DNA from: an uncultured archaeon
GTDB taxonomy: Archaea > Nanobdellota > Nanobdellia > Pacearchaeales > GW2011-AR1
Length of the DNA: 45,209 bases
Direction of reading: 5' to 3'
Assembly: GCA_937143345.1 (NCBI GenBank)
Contig: CAKZRD010000005.1
Coordinates: 1-45,209, forward strand
Below the pieces are notes generated by a model. The model was not told the DNA's origin and made no database searches. It worked only from the letters and a program-made list of their open reading frames with translations. Position numbers and translations under genes: made by a program. Each line of letters starts with the position of its first letter. Position 1 is the first letter of the stretch. This document shows positions 32,120-39,915 of this stretch, piece by piece.

Positions 32120-32592
32120 TCAAGAAGTTTTTTCAATATAAAAAAGCATATTTAGTAATCTATCTGCTCTGTAAACGACTTCCTGGCAAATAGCTTTTTT
32201 TGACTTTTTTTGAAATGAGGTCTATTTCTCTTTTTAACAAAACTATCTCAACAACCTTTACCATTCCTACGTAGAAGTAATTCCTTTTATTTTTCTTTCT
32301 CCATTTAACTGTCTGCCAAGATATAAACAAACTTTGTCATACCTTTCTCCGATATTTCTCAAATAAGACAAAATAATCAGAGGAGAAACACATAAAGTAT
32401 TATCCTCATGATATCTACTTTTTTTCAGTCAAGACAATAAACCATTCTTTTTTCAGAACTAACCTAAGATAAAGAACCACTTAAATCTCTTCTATTAGGA
32501 AATCTTTTTACAATAATATCCTCATAAACTGTTGAGAGAGTAACCACGATAAATTCTCTATTCGTTTTTCCTGCACGATTTGAATCGCCAGC
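32120..32592 (-). pseudogene. Decayed gene with several frameshifts, unknown family
   Basis: No long ORF exists, but protein-like text can be read in successive minus-strand frames: 'GDSNRAGKTNREFIVVTLST...VKRFPNRRDLS' (32592-32464), 'RYHEDNTLCVSPLIILSYLRNIGERYDKVCLYL' (32419-32267) and 'KAICQEVVYRADRLLNMLFYIEKTS' (ends at 32120). Each fragment ends in a stop or changes frame, which implies at least three lesions in an original protein of about 155 aa. The family is not recognised; the N-terminal Asp with a following beta-strand pattern could suit an RNase H-like fold, but this is a guess. Confidence 0.6.
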
Positions 32593-32685
32593 TCAACAAA
32601 AAAATTTTTTAGTATTTTTTTCTTTTGTTTTTTAATTATTTTTTAAATTAGAAATATATTTAAAAAAGAAAAAAACTATTTAAGA

Positions 32686-33201
32686 ATGGTTTGTGAAAAA
32701 TGCAGCTATATCGACTCAAAAGAAAAAGAAATTTTTGGAAAAAAACTTTGTTCTTTTTGCGCTTTTTTTTCTCCAAAAAAAGAAGAAGATTTTAAAAAAT
32801 ATATTGAAGAAAAAATTGATTGGAAATTTTTAGAAACTTTTAGAAAATATGGACAAGCATTTTGGGAAAATCAAAAAAGAGGGATGGAAAAAAAAGCAGA
32901 AAGAGGAAGTTTAATGTCACGCGCACCATTTGGCTATGATTTAGTCGATGGAAAATTAATTGAAAATGAAAACGCTTCAAAAGTTTTGTCAATTTTCAAA
33001 GATTTTTTAGAAAACGAAATTTCTTTAAATGCACTAGCAAAAAAATATTCTTTTTCTGTTAATGGAATTAAAAAAATTCTTTCGAATAGAACCTATTTAG
33101 GAGAAATAAAATTTAACGGAAGAATCTTTAAGGGAGAGCATAAACAATTGATTTCTCCAGAAATTTTTTATGCCGTGCAGAGAAAGATGAAAAACAATTA
33201 A
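32686..33201 (+). CDS. Orphan serine-recombinase DNA-binding domain with zinc ribbon
   Basis: 171 aa. The N-terminus is a zinc-ribbon-like Cys4 ('CEKCSY...LCSFCAFF'). Residues about 65-170 match the 'Recombinase' domain of large serine recombinases ('GMEKKAERGSLMSRAPFGYDLVDGKLIENENASKVLSIFKDFLENEISLNALAKKYSFSVNGIKKILSNRTYLGEIKFNGRIFKGEHKQLISPEIFYAVQRKM'). The catalytic resolvase domain, with its Ser nucleophile, is wholly missing and not encoded upstream. It is therefore a DNA-binding remnant or a repurposed regulator. TATA-like AAATATATTTAAAA is about 27 bases before the ATG. Pseudogenes flank it on both sides. Confidence 0.8.
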   Translation: MVCEKCSYIDSKEKEIFGKKLCSFCAFFSPKKEEDFKKYIEEKIDWKFLETFRKYGQAFWENQKRGMEKKAERGSLMSRAPFGYDLVDGKLIENENASKVLSIFKDFLENEISLNALAKKYSFSVNGIKKILSNRTYLGEIKFNGRIFKGEHKQLISPEIFYAVQRKMKNN

Positions 33202-33208
33202 AAAACAT

Positions 33209-33547
33209 TTAAAAAAGATAAACTTTCTTTATTAAACAATTTCTTTTTTTTGAAGGAGTGACTAAACAATCAAATTCAGAAATAATTTCTCTTAACTATT
33301 CTTTATTAAACCTAACCAATTTGGCTAAGGTTTTTATATCAGGTAAATCTAAAATCTTAACCTTAACAGAATGTCTAAATCATTTTCTAGCAATCTGGTG
33401 GCTTCTTCTTTTATTTCTTCTGAATCCTAATATTTTTTCATCTGTCAAATGGTATTTTTTGTAAGTAACCAAATAAATCCAAATTTTTCTTAATGCGCTG
33501 GTGCACTTTACTATTTTTGGGAAGTTATGTATTTTAGGTTCGATACC
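33209..33547 (-). pseudogene. Gene remnant with two in-frame stops
   Basis: One minus-strand frame reads protein-like text broken by a TGA and a TAG: 'EPKIHNFPKIVKCTSALRK...YHLTDEKILGFRRNKRRSHQIARK' stop 'FRHSVKVKILDLPDIKTLAKLVRFNKE' stop 'LREIISEFDCLVTPSKK'. No start codon is evident at its upstream end. The family is not recognised. The plus-strand ORF at 33258 in the track is its antisense shadow. Two different stop codons make decay more likely than recoding. Confidence 0.5.
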
Positions 33548-33636
33548 TTATATCTCTTATCTTTTTAAAATTTTTTTATTTTGTAACTCCCAACAAGAAA
33601 CGACAAATTTATAAAGGCAGTTTTATTAATCTTATT

Positions 33637-34038
33637 ATGCCAAATCCAAGATTTATCGGAGATAACGGTGAGCCAACAGTAGAACTGCTTTTGAAATTAG
33701 AAAAAGCAAAAAGAGTTTATTTTCAAAATCTAGAAAGTTTCTGTAATAATAACTCTTTTTCTGTAAATGAGATGAAAGATATAAGGGGTGTTTATCTAAT
33801 AGGATCTCACGCTAAGGCTTGTGATTGGGACAATGAAAACAGCGATGTAAATTTTAAACTTGTTTTACCCTTCGCTCTTCCGATGAATCTTTTTGAATAT
33901 AAGAGGAAAGTTCTTGATCCAATCTTATGCCACAAACACCTAAAAAAAAGTAAATGGATTGATTTGTTTTTTGTAAGAGAAGAATACCAAGTATTTCCCC
34001 CACATATAGACCTAACAGAATATTGGCATAGATTATAA
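33637..34038 (+). CDS. Small nucleotidyltransferase-like protein, possibly inactive
   Basis: 133 aa. The segment 'GVYLIGSHAKACDWDNENSDVNFKLVLPF' resembles the minimal nucleotidyltransferase motif G-S-x-A...S-D-x-D, but the second Asp is Asn here. The third acidic residue may be in 'KWIDLFFV'. The ending 'HIDLTEYWHRL' is not recognised. Such proteins often pair with a HEPN partner in toxin-antitoxin loci, but none is adjacent. The gene ends one base before the convergent S9 gene. TATA-like ATTTATAAAGG is about 27 bases before the ATG. Confidence 0.6.
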   Translation: MPNPRFIGDNGEPTVELLLKLEKAKRVYFQNLESFCNNNSFSVNEMKDIRGVYLIGSHAKACDWDNENSDVNFKLVLPFALPMNLFEYKRKVLDPILCHKHLKKSKWIDLFFVREEYQVFPPHIDLTEYWHRL

Positions 34039-34446
34039 TTATCTATAACTTTTTTGTCTTTTTGCTCTTGCTTTTGAATCTCTTGGTTTGTATGTTTCTT
34101 TTCTTCTTGTATCAGCAACCAAAAGATTTCTGTCATAAGAAAGGTAAGCTCTTTTCAAAGATTCGTTTTTTGTAAAAGAATATATTGCTTTCGCAATTGC
34201 AAGACGAACTGCTTCTGTTTGTGAAGCAACACCACCTCCTTTTACATTAATATCTATATCATAATCCCTTTTCCCTAAAATTTCGTCGGCAATTAAGAGT
34301 GGTTCTTCGATTTCCATTCTATTAAGAGGGGGAAAATAAAACAATCTTTTCTTGTTTATTTTTATTTTACCAGTGCCTTCTTTTATAGAAGCTTTCGCTA
34401 TTGCTGTTTTTCTTTTTCCAGAAACAACAATACTTTTTTTTATCAT
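34039..34446 (-). CDS. rps9: 30S ribosomal protein S9
   Basis: 135 aa. 'VVSGKRKTAIAKASIKEGTGKIKINKK' at the N-terminus and 'DIDINVKGGGVASQTEAVRLAIAKAI' are family signatures. The C-terminal tail 'DSKARAKRQKSYR' is the conserved end that reaches into the decoding centre. It overlaps L13 by ATGA and ends the L18e-L13-S9 operon. In many archaea RNA polymerase subunits N and K and S2 follow; here the operon ends at S9. Confidence 0.96.
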   Translation of the reverse strand: MIKKSIVVSGKRKTAIAKASIKEGTGKIKINKKRLFYFPPLNRMEIEEPLLIADEILGKRDYDIDINVKGGGVASQTEAVRLAIAKAIYSFTKNESLKRAYLSYDRNLLVADTRRKETYKPRDSKARAKRQKSYR

Positions 34447-34841
34447 CCTAAAAGTTTACAAATTTCATTTAATTCAACAAATTTCAAAGGTTTATTTATT
34501 TTTAATTTTATTACTTCTTTTTCAGGAATTATTTGTTCAGACAAAAAGCATTTTATTCTCTTATAGGCTTTTTTTCCTTTTTCTCTGTCCCAAGGAAGCA
34601 TTCCTCGAATCATTCTTTTTAATAAAAAATGCGGATATTTTGAAACTTTTGGCCCCTTTAAACTTTTTCCTCCTTTTTTTCTCCAATTAATAATTTCTTC
34701 TAAAACATTTTTCTTTGTTCCAGAAATTATTGATTTTTCGGAATTTAAAACAAAGACTTCATCACCTTCTAAAGCTTTTTTAGCTACAAAACTTCCTAAT
34801 CTTCCAATTTGAATTCCTTCAGCATCAACATAAATTTTCAT
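34443..34841 (-). CDS. rpl13: 50S ribosomal protein L13
   Basis: 132 aa, standard archaeal length. It starts 'MKIYVDAEGIQIGRLGSFVAKKALEGDEVFVLNSEKSIISG' and contains 'KGPKVSKYPHFLLKRMIRGMLPWDREKGKKAYKRIKCF', the family core. It overlaps both neighbours by 4 bases (ATGA), so translation of L18e, L13 and S9 is coupled. Confidence 0.96.
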   Translation of the reverse strand: MKIYVDAEGIQIGRLGSFVAKKALEGDEVFVLNSEKSIISGTKKNVLEEIINWRKKGGKSLKGPKVSKYPHFLLKRMIRGMLPWDREKGKKAYKRIKCFLSEQIIPEKEVIKLKINKPLKFVELNEICKLLG

Positions 34842-35215
34842 ATTAACAGCTTAACTCCCTTTAATTCAGGATTTTTTTTCAATTCTTCTTCAATTAAAAC
34901 TGCTTCGCTTTTATAATTTTTTATTTTTTCTAATGCTTTTTCAGAAAACTTCCATGAAACAATTTTTATTTTTTTTGTTAGTTCTCCAGAGCTTAAAACC
35001 TTCCCTGGTACAAAAACAACTTCGTTCTCTTTTGTTTTTTTGTTTATTTCTTCCAAATTTTTTTCTATTCTTTTTCTCTTTGGTAATGCTAAATAATATG
35101 CAAACTCAAGATTAACTTTTTTTATTTTATTTATTAATTTAGCGAAATCTTTATTTGTTTTTCTTAAAGCTTTCTCTTCGATTTTTGTTTTTGATATTTT
35201 TCTTTTCATTTTCAA
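34838..35215 (-). CDS. rpl18e: 50S ribosomal protein L18e
   Basis: 125 aa, first gene of the L18e-L13-S9 operon. 'VVFVPGKVLSSGELTKKIKIVSWKFSEKALEKIKN' is the L18e/L15 family core, with a basic N-terminal extension (KMKRKISKTKIEEKALRKTNK). Two in-frame ATGs (MKM) are possible starts. The upstream region contains inverted repeats around the TATA box and in the leader. Confidence 0.93.
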   Translation of the reverse strand: MKMKRKISKTKIEEKALRKTNKDFAKLINKIKKVNLEFAYYLALPKRKRIEKNLEEINKKTKENEVVFVPGKVLSSGELTKKIKIVSWKFSEKALEKIKNYKSEAVLIEEELKKNPELKGVKLLI

Positions 35216-35217
35216 AA

Positions 35218-35277
35218 CTAACGGAGAAGTAGTCTTACCTACTAAACGCGTTAGCTCGCAGGTTTATATTAATGCGA
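35218..35277 (-). promoter_or_regulatory. Structured promoter/leader of the L18e-L13-S9 operon
   Basis: On the minus strand the TATA-like TTAATATAAA (about 35262-35273) is flanked by TCGCA/TGCGA (35256-35260 and 35273-35277). Between it and the L18e ATG lies a nested inverted repeat: outer CTAACG/CGTTAG (35218-35223 and 35249-35254) and inner AGTAG/CTACT. A transcript starting about 25 bases from the TATA box would begin near the inner hairpin. It could be a protein or RNA control site for the ribosomal operon. Confidence 0.45.
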
Positions 35278-35304
35278 AAAAGTTTGTTTTTAAACTTTTC
35301 TATA

Positions 35305-35387
35305 TGAGGAGAGGAGGATTCGAACCCCCGTAGGCAAAAGCCACAGGATCTTAAGTCCTGCCCGTTTGGCCACTCCGGCATCTCCTC
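35305..35387 (-). tRNA. tRNA-Leu (TAA anticodon)
   Basis: Acceptor GAGGAGA pairs with TCTCCTC; discriminator A. The anticodon stem-loop is CAGGA-CTTAAGA-TCCTG with anticodon TAA. The long variable arm and the D arm (CCGGAGTGGCCAAACGGG) are those of tRNA-Leu. The T arm is GGGGG-TTCGAAT-CCTCC with one G-T pair. CCA is not encoded and there is no intron. Confidence 0.96.
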
Positions 35388-35471
35388 GTAGAAATTATAA
35401 ATTCAAAATATATAAAAACTTATCTGTTTAAATCATTAAGTTTTAAAACCTTTTCAATATATTAATTTTAA

Positions 35472-35542
35472 GCGCGGGTAGTTCAGTGGCAGAATACTAG
35501 CCTTCCAAGCTTGTGACCCGGGTTCGAATCCCGGCCCACGCA
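35472..35542 (+). tRNA. tRNA-Gly (TCC anticodon) with two stem mismatches
   Basis: Anticodon loop CTTCCAA (TCC), T arm CCGGG-TTCGAAT-CCCGG, discriminator A, CCA not encoded. The acceptor GCGCGGG against CCCACGC has a C-A mismatch at the fourth pair, and the anticodon stem CTAGC/GCTTG has a T-T mismatch at its second pair. Otherwise it is a normal tRNA-Gly. Confidence 0.93.
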
Positions 35543-35581
35543 TTTCAAAACACTTAAAAATACTTTTGCTTTTCGATTTTA

Positions 35582-36607
35582 ATGGAAAAAATAAAAAATT
35601 TTTATAACAAAAATTACAAAAAGTTAGTAGCTATTCCTGTTTTATTGTTTTTTTTGGCATTAGGTTATCTTTTTTATTTTTATTTCCAAACAGGGGATTT
35701 TTTTTATAAAGATGTTTCTCTAAAAGGGGGAACAACAATTTCTCTTTTTTTCGATTTAAATGAAAAAGCTCTAGAACCTGAATTAAAAAAAATAACTTCT
35801 GATTTAGAAATAAAAACACTTACAGATAACACTGGCAAAAAAATAAGTATTATTTTGGTAATCCCTGAGGAGAAAAAAGAAGAAGTTATAAATTTCTTGG
35901 AAGAAAAAATAGGTCAAAAGTTAACCCAAGAAAATTCATCTATAGAAACAACTTCTTCCTCCTTGAGTAAAAACTTTCAGAAACAACTCATTTATTCTTT
36001 AATCATTGCTTTTTTCTTCATGTCTTTAGTTGTTTTTATTATATTCGCCAAGAATAAAAAAATAAAAATCCTATCGGTTTTTTTAACAATTTTTCTTTTA
36101 ATATTCATAAGATTTTCTCTACATAATACAAATCTTCTACTTAAGTTGGCTATCTTTTTTTTGGCTTTTTTTCTTGCTTATTTTTATTTTAAATTTTCAA
36201 TTTCTTCTTTCGCAGTTCTTTTTGCAGCAGCTTCAGACATTATTTTAACTCTTTCTCTAGTGAATCTTTTAGAGATAAAATTATCGACAGGAGGAATCGT
36301 TGCCTTTTTGATGTTGCTCGGTTATTCTGTTGACACAAATATTCTTTTAACAACAAGAGTTTTTAAAAGAAAGAAAACTTCGGTAAACAGAGAAATATTC
36401 AATGCTTTCAAAACAGGAATTTCAATGACACTAACCTCGATATTTGCCTTAGTTTTTGCATTAATTTTTGTTTATAGATTTCAAAGTGTTCTAAACCAAA
36501 TTTTTTCAATTTTAATTATTGGTTTATGTTTTGATTTAATAAACACATGGATATTTAATGCTTCTTTACTTAAATTCTTCACGGAGAAAAATGAAAATCA
36601 CATTTAA
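35582..36607 (+). CDS. secF: Protein-export membrane protein SecF
   Basis: Accessory subunit of the Sec translocon. 341 aa: a first helix at about 15-33, then the outer P1-type domain beginning 'FYKDVSLKGGTTISLFFDLN'. Five further helices follow (from about 135), with 'LSLVNLLEIKLSTGGIVAFLMLLGYSVDTNILLTTRVF', the conserved 'GYSVDTNI' proton-pathway motif with its Asp. The length is near the archaeal norm. It precedes secD, with a 17-base overlap. TATA-like CTTAAAAATAC is about 25 bases upstream. Confidence 0.93.
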   Translation: MEKIKNFYNKNYKKLVAIPVLLFFLALGYLFYFYFQTGDFFYKDVSLKGGTTISLFFDLNEKALEPELKKITSDLEIKTLTDNTGKKISIILVIPEEKKEEVINFLEEKIGQKLTQENSSIETTSSSLSKNFQKQLIYSLIIAFFFMSLVVFIIFAKNKKIKILSVFLTIFLLIFIRFSLHNTNLLLKLAIFFLAFFLAYFYFKFSISSFAVLFAAASDIILTLSLVNLLEIKLSTGGIVAFLMLLGYSVDTNILLTTRVFKRKKTSVNREIFNAFKTGISMTLTSIFALVFALIFVYRFQSVLNQIFSILIIGLCFDLINTWIFNASLLKFFTEKNENHI

Positions 36608-38129
36608 AGTTTGGATAGTCATCGTTGTAGTTTTGTTTTCATTATTGTCAATTTTTTCTTTTCCCCCCAAATTTTTAGATAAAAAAATTATAGTTTCTTC
36701 AATAGAAAAGAATTCTTCTTTATTTAAGGAAGGTCTCAGAGCAAACATGAGGGTTTTAGAAATAAACGGAGAGGAAATAAACTCTTTAGAAAAAATAAGC
36801 TCAATAATCTCCAATTTGAATAATTCTAAAACAGAGATAAAAACAGATTCTCTTACAATAACAAGTATTTTTTCATCGGAAGATTTTGACAAAGTTATTT
36901 TTTCTGAACCTAAACTAACAAGAATAAGAACGGGTTTAGATATTGAGGGAGGAGCAAGAGCGTTGGTTAAAGCAGATATTTCTCTTTCAGAAAACCAATT
37001 AGATGATTTAATTGCTGTTTCTCAGGAGAGATTTAATGTTTATGGTTTAACAGATATTCAATTGAGAAAGGTTTCTGATTTCGAAGGAAACAAGTTTATG
37101 CTTGTTGAAATTGCGGGCTCATCTCCTTCAGATTTAGAAGAGTTAATTACAAAACAAGGAAAATTTGAAGCAAAAATAGGTAATGAAACAGTTTTTATCG
37201 GAGGGAATGAAGATATTACTTATGTTGGAAGAACAGGGAAAGATTCTGGAATAAGGGAGTGTTTTAGAAGTGAAAATCTCGAAATATGTAATTTTGCTTT
37301 TTCAATTTCTTTAAGCGATAAGGCGGCAAAGAAGTTTGCAGAAATAACAAAAGATTTGGAAATAAATTCTTCTTCTGGTAAAGGTTATCTTTCAAAAACA
37401 ATTGATTTTTATTTAGACGATGAACTTAGAGATTCTTTGTCTATCGCAGCAGATTTGAGGGGGAGAGAAACAACACAAGTTCAGATTTCTGGAAGAGGAT
37501 CAAGTACAACAAGACAAGAAGCTTATGAAGAAGCTGAAAACCAAATGAAAAAACTTCAAACAATATTAATCACAGGGAGTTTACCTTATAAATTAGAAAT
37601 TGTTAAGTTAGATAGAATATCGCCTCATCTAGGAGAAGATTTTGTTAAACAAATTTTTTTAGCAGGCACTTTTGCATTTTTAGGCGTTTTTTTAATTGTT
37701 TTTATTAAATACAGAAGAATAAAGCCTACTTTATTGATGTTAATCTTTTTGTTCGCAGAGATAATTATTATTTTAGGAATTGCAGCGTTAATTAATTGGA
37801 ATTTAGATCTGCCTTCAATTGCAGGAATTTTAGCAACAATTGGAACAGGAATAGACAGCATGATAGTTATATTAGATGAGGCCAAAGTTAAAGAAGAATC
37901 AATTAAAGAAAAAATAAAGAAAGCACTTTTCATAATAGTTTGTTCTTTTTCAACAACAGCAGTCGCACTTATTCCTTTAACTGGAGCTCTTTCTTTTTTA
38001 GGTATAGGCGCAGTTTCAGCAGGTTTATTTAAAGGTTTTGCCGTTACAACTCTTATCGGAATTTCTATCGGAGTTTTAATAACTAGACCTGCATTTTCAG
38101 ATTTAGTTAGTCAAATTAATAACGAATGA
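36591..38129 (+). CDS. secD: Protein-export membrane protein SecD
   Basis: The start is set at the ATG at 36591 (MKITFKVWIVIVVVLF), which has GGAG four bases upstream; the track's start is 11 codons earlier, inside secF. About 512 aa. It has helix 1 at about 5-22, then a PDZ-like insert ('SLFKEGLRANMRVLEINGEEINSLEKISSII'). The P1 domain begins 'RTGLDIEGGARALVKAD' and continues 'SQERFNVYGLTDIQLRKV...MLVEIAG'. Five C-terminal helices contain 'IAGILATIGTGIDSMIVILDEAK', the SecD counterpart of SecF's Asp motif. The next gene overlaps by ATGA. Confidence 0.93.
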   Translation: MKITFKVWIVIVVVLFSLLSIFSFPPKFLDKKIIVSSIEKNSSLFKEGLRANMRVLEINGEEINSLEKISSIISNLNNSKTEIKTDSLTITSIFSSEDFDKVIFSEPKLTRIRTGLDIEGGARALVKADISLSENQLDDLIAVSQERFNVYGLTDIQLRKVSDFEGNKFMLVEIAGSSPSDLEELITKQGKFEAKIGNETVFIGGNEDITYVGRTGKDSGIRECFRSENLEICNFAFSISLSDKAAKKFAEITKDLEINSSSGKGYLSKTIDFYLDDELRDSLSIAADLRGRETTQVQISGRGSSTTRQEAYEEAENQMKKLQTILITGSLPYKLEIVKLDRISPHLGEDFVKQIFLAGTFAFLGVFLIVFIKYRRIKPTLLMLIFLFAEIIIILGIAALINWNLDLPSIAGILATIGTGIDSMIVILDEAKVKEESIKEKIKKALFIIVCSFSTTAVALIPLTGALSFLGIGAVSAGLFKGFAVTTLIGISIGVLITRPAFSDLVSQINNE

Positions 38130-38578
38130 AACCGACAACGCATTTATTTTTAGGACTTATCTTTTCGCTCTTAAGTTATTTAATATTTGAGATATCTCTT
38201 CTCGAATTTCTTATTCTTTTTCTTTCAACATGGTTTTTTATTGATTTAGATATTGTTTTTATTTTTATAATTAAAAAAAGAAGTTTGAACCCATTTAGAT
38301 TTTATTCATGGGCAAAAAATCAGAAAGATTTTATTATAAAGTCAAAAAAGGAAAGGAAGAAGATTCATTATTATTTTAGATTTTTTCATTCATTTGAATT
38401 AATTTTGCTTTTATTAATTTTTTCTTTTTTTAATAAATTTTTATTTTTTGTAATTATAGGTTTTGTTTTTCATTTGATCCTTGATTGGATAGACCTATAC
38501 AATTTAAACTTGGATATTTTTCATAAGGTTAGTTGGTTTTATTATTTAAAAAAGAATAAAAACACAAAAAAACAATAA
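38126..38578 (+). CDS. Membrane protein with conserved His/Asp, DUF457/YdjM-like
   Basis: 150 aa with about four membrane helices. 'MKPTTHLFLGLIFSLLSY' and 'STWFFIDLDIVFIF' carry a His and an Asp pair in positions reminiscent of the membrane-bound metal-dependent hydrolase family (YdjM/DUF457). Further candidate ligands are 'KKIHYYFRFFHSFE' and 'FHLILDWIDLYN'. The family assignment rests on this pattern only. It is coupled to secD by ATGA and followed five bases later by the flippase gene. Confidence 0.55.
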   Translation: MKPTTHLFLGLIFSLLSYLIFEISLLEFLILFLSTWFFIDLDIVFIFIIKKRSLNPFRFYSWAKNQKDFIIKSKKERKKIHYYFRFFHSFELILLLLIFSFFNKFLFFVIIGFVFHLILDWIDLYNLNLDIFHKVSWFYYLKKNKNTKKQ

Positions 38579-38583
38579 TTTTT

Positions 38584-39915
38584 ATGTTTAAGATATTAAC
38601 AACAAAAGTTTTTGGTCTGACGAAAAGAGTGTTAAGAAGAGATTTTTCTGGGAATACCGGGATTGCAATAAAGAATTCAATTTTTCAATTTTTGACTAAT
38701 GCTATTGGAAAAGTTGGAAGCCTTATTTTTACAGTATTTCTTGCCAGAATTTTACTTCCAGAGATTTTTGGTCTTTACTCTTTAGCGCTTTCAACAATCT
38801 TAATTTTTGCAGCTTTTACTGATTTGGGTACGAACAGCGCATTAATAAAATTTCTTTCTAAGAATGAGAAAAACCAGAGAAAAGCAGGTGCCTTTATCTA
38901 CTTTATAAGAAATTTAAAATTAAAATTAACTGTTTTATCTTCTTTAATCTTGATTTTATCTTCTTATTTTATTGCTAACTTTTATTACAAAAAACCGATT
39001 TTTTTAGCTTTGTTGGCAGGTTCTTTATATATTTTATTTAATAGCATTTTAGGTTTTGTTGTGGGTTTATTTCAAGCGAGAAACAATTTTAAATATCCTT
39101 TCTATAAAGAAATTTTCTATCAAATAACAAGGTTGGTTTTAGTTCCAATAACAATCCTTTTTGTTTTAGATTCTTCGAAGGAAATTCTTCTAGGAGGAAT
39201 TTTTTTATCTCTTTCTCTTTGCTTCTTCTTTTCTATATTTTTTCTTTATCCAAAAATAAAAAAATACCCTTCCGATAAATTATCAGAAAAAGAAAAGAAA
39301 GAAGTAATAAAGTTTATTATTCCATTAAGTGCAACAGCTTTAACAGGACTTTTTTTTGGAACAATAGATATTATAATGCTTGGAAGATTTGTCCATTCTT
39401 CTTATTTGGCTTATTATCAGGCGGCTTTCGCTTTAATCGGTTCAGTCAGTGTTTTAATTCCCTTTGCTGCAGCTTTTTTTCCAGTTTTTTCAAGATTGTC
39501 TGAAGAAAAGCTTAAATTAGTATTAAAAAAATCATTAGCAGTAACATTTATTTTTTCTTTTTTTGCTATTATTTTTACTTTGTTTCTTTCAGATATAGTG
39601 GTTAAGGCAATATACGGAGTTGAGTATTTACCGACTTCAAAAATATTAAGAATTCTTTCAATTCTTCTTCTGGTTGATTCATTCAATGCAGTATTTTCAA
39701 ACTTTTTTATTTCACAATCAAAAAACAAATTTTTGTCAAAAACTTTAATTTTAGCGACATTTTTAAACATTTTATTGAACTTTATTTTAATTAAATATTT
39801 TTTACAATTTTCTATGTTTCATGCAACAATAGGCGCAGCTATTGCGACAATTTTAAGCAGAATTTTTATTTTGGGTATTTTTTTTATAAAAAATTATAAA
39901 GAAAAAAGAAAATAA
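38584..39915 (+). CDS. Polysaccharide/lipid-linked oligosaccharide flippase (MOP superfamily)
   Basis: 443 aa with about 12 hydrophobic helices. The N-terminal 'NSIFQFLTNAIGKVGSLIFTVFLARILLPEIFGLYSLALSTILIFAAFTDLGTNSALIKFLSKN' is the typical start of Wzx-like flippases, which move lipid-linked sugars across the membrane. A mid-protein 'FIIPLSATALTGLFFGTIDIIMLGRF' marks the second half-repeat. It fits the surface-glycan genes downstream at 41151-45209. Its last 63 bases overlap, antisense, the end of a secreted-protein gene. Confidence 0.9.
   Translation: MFKILTTKVFGLTKRVLRRDFSGNTGIAIKNSIFQFLTNAIGKVGSLIFTVFLARILLPEIFGLYSLALSTILIFAAFTDLGTNSALIKFLSKNEKNQRKAGAFIYFIRNLKLKLTVLSSLILILSSYFIANFYYKKPIFLALLAGSLYILFNSILGFVVGLFQARNNFKYPFYKEIFYQITRLVLVPITILFVLDSSKEILLGGIFLSLSLCFFFSIFFLYPKIKKYPSDKLSEKEKKEVIKFIIPLSATALTGLFFGTIDIIMLGRFVHSSYLAYYQAAFALIGSVSVLIPFAAAFFPVFSRLSEEKLKLVLKKSLAVTFIFSFFAIIFTLFLSDIVVKAIYGVEYLPTSKILRILSILLLVDSFNAVFSNFFISQSKNKFLSKTLILATFLNILLNFILIKYFLQFSMFHATIGAAIATILSRIFILGIFFIKNYKEKRK

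Noticed and set aside
31848-32141. 97-aa plus-strand ORF
   Set aside because: Antisense to the channel-like gene and its upstream region; low-complexity Lys/Ile text.
33258-33464. 68-aa hydrophobic plus-strand ORF
   Set aside because: Antisense of the broken frame with LDLPDIKTLAKL; the protein-like signal is on the minus strand.
33531-33560. AGGTTCGATACCT resembling a tRNA T arm
   Set aside because: No matching acceptor, D or anticodon arm could be placed around it, and it lies in the upstream part of a gene remnant.
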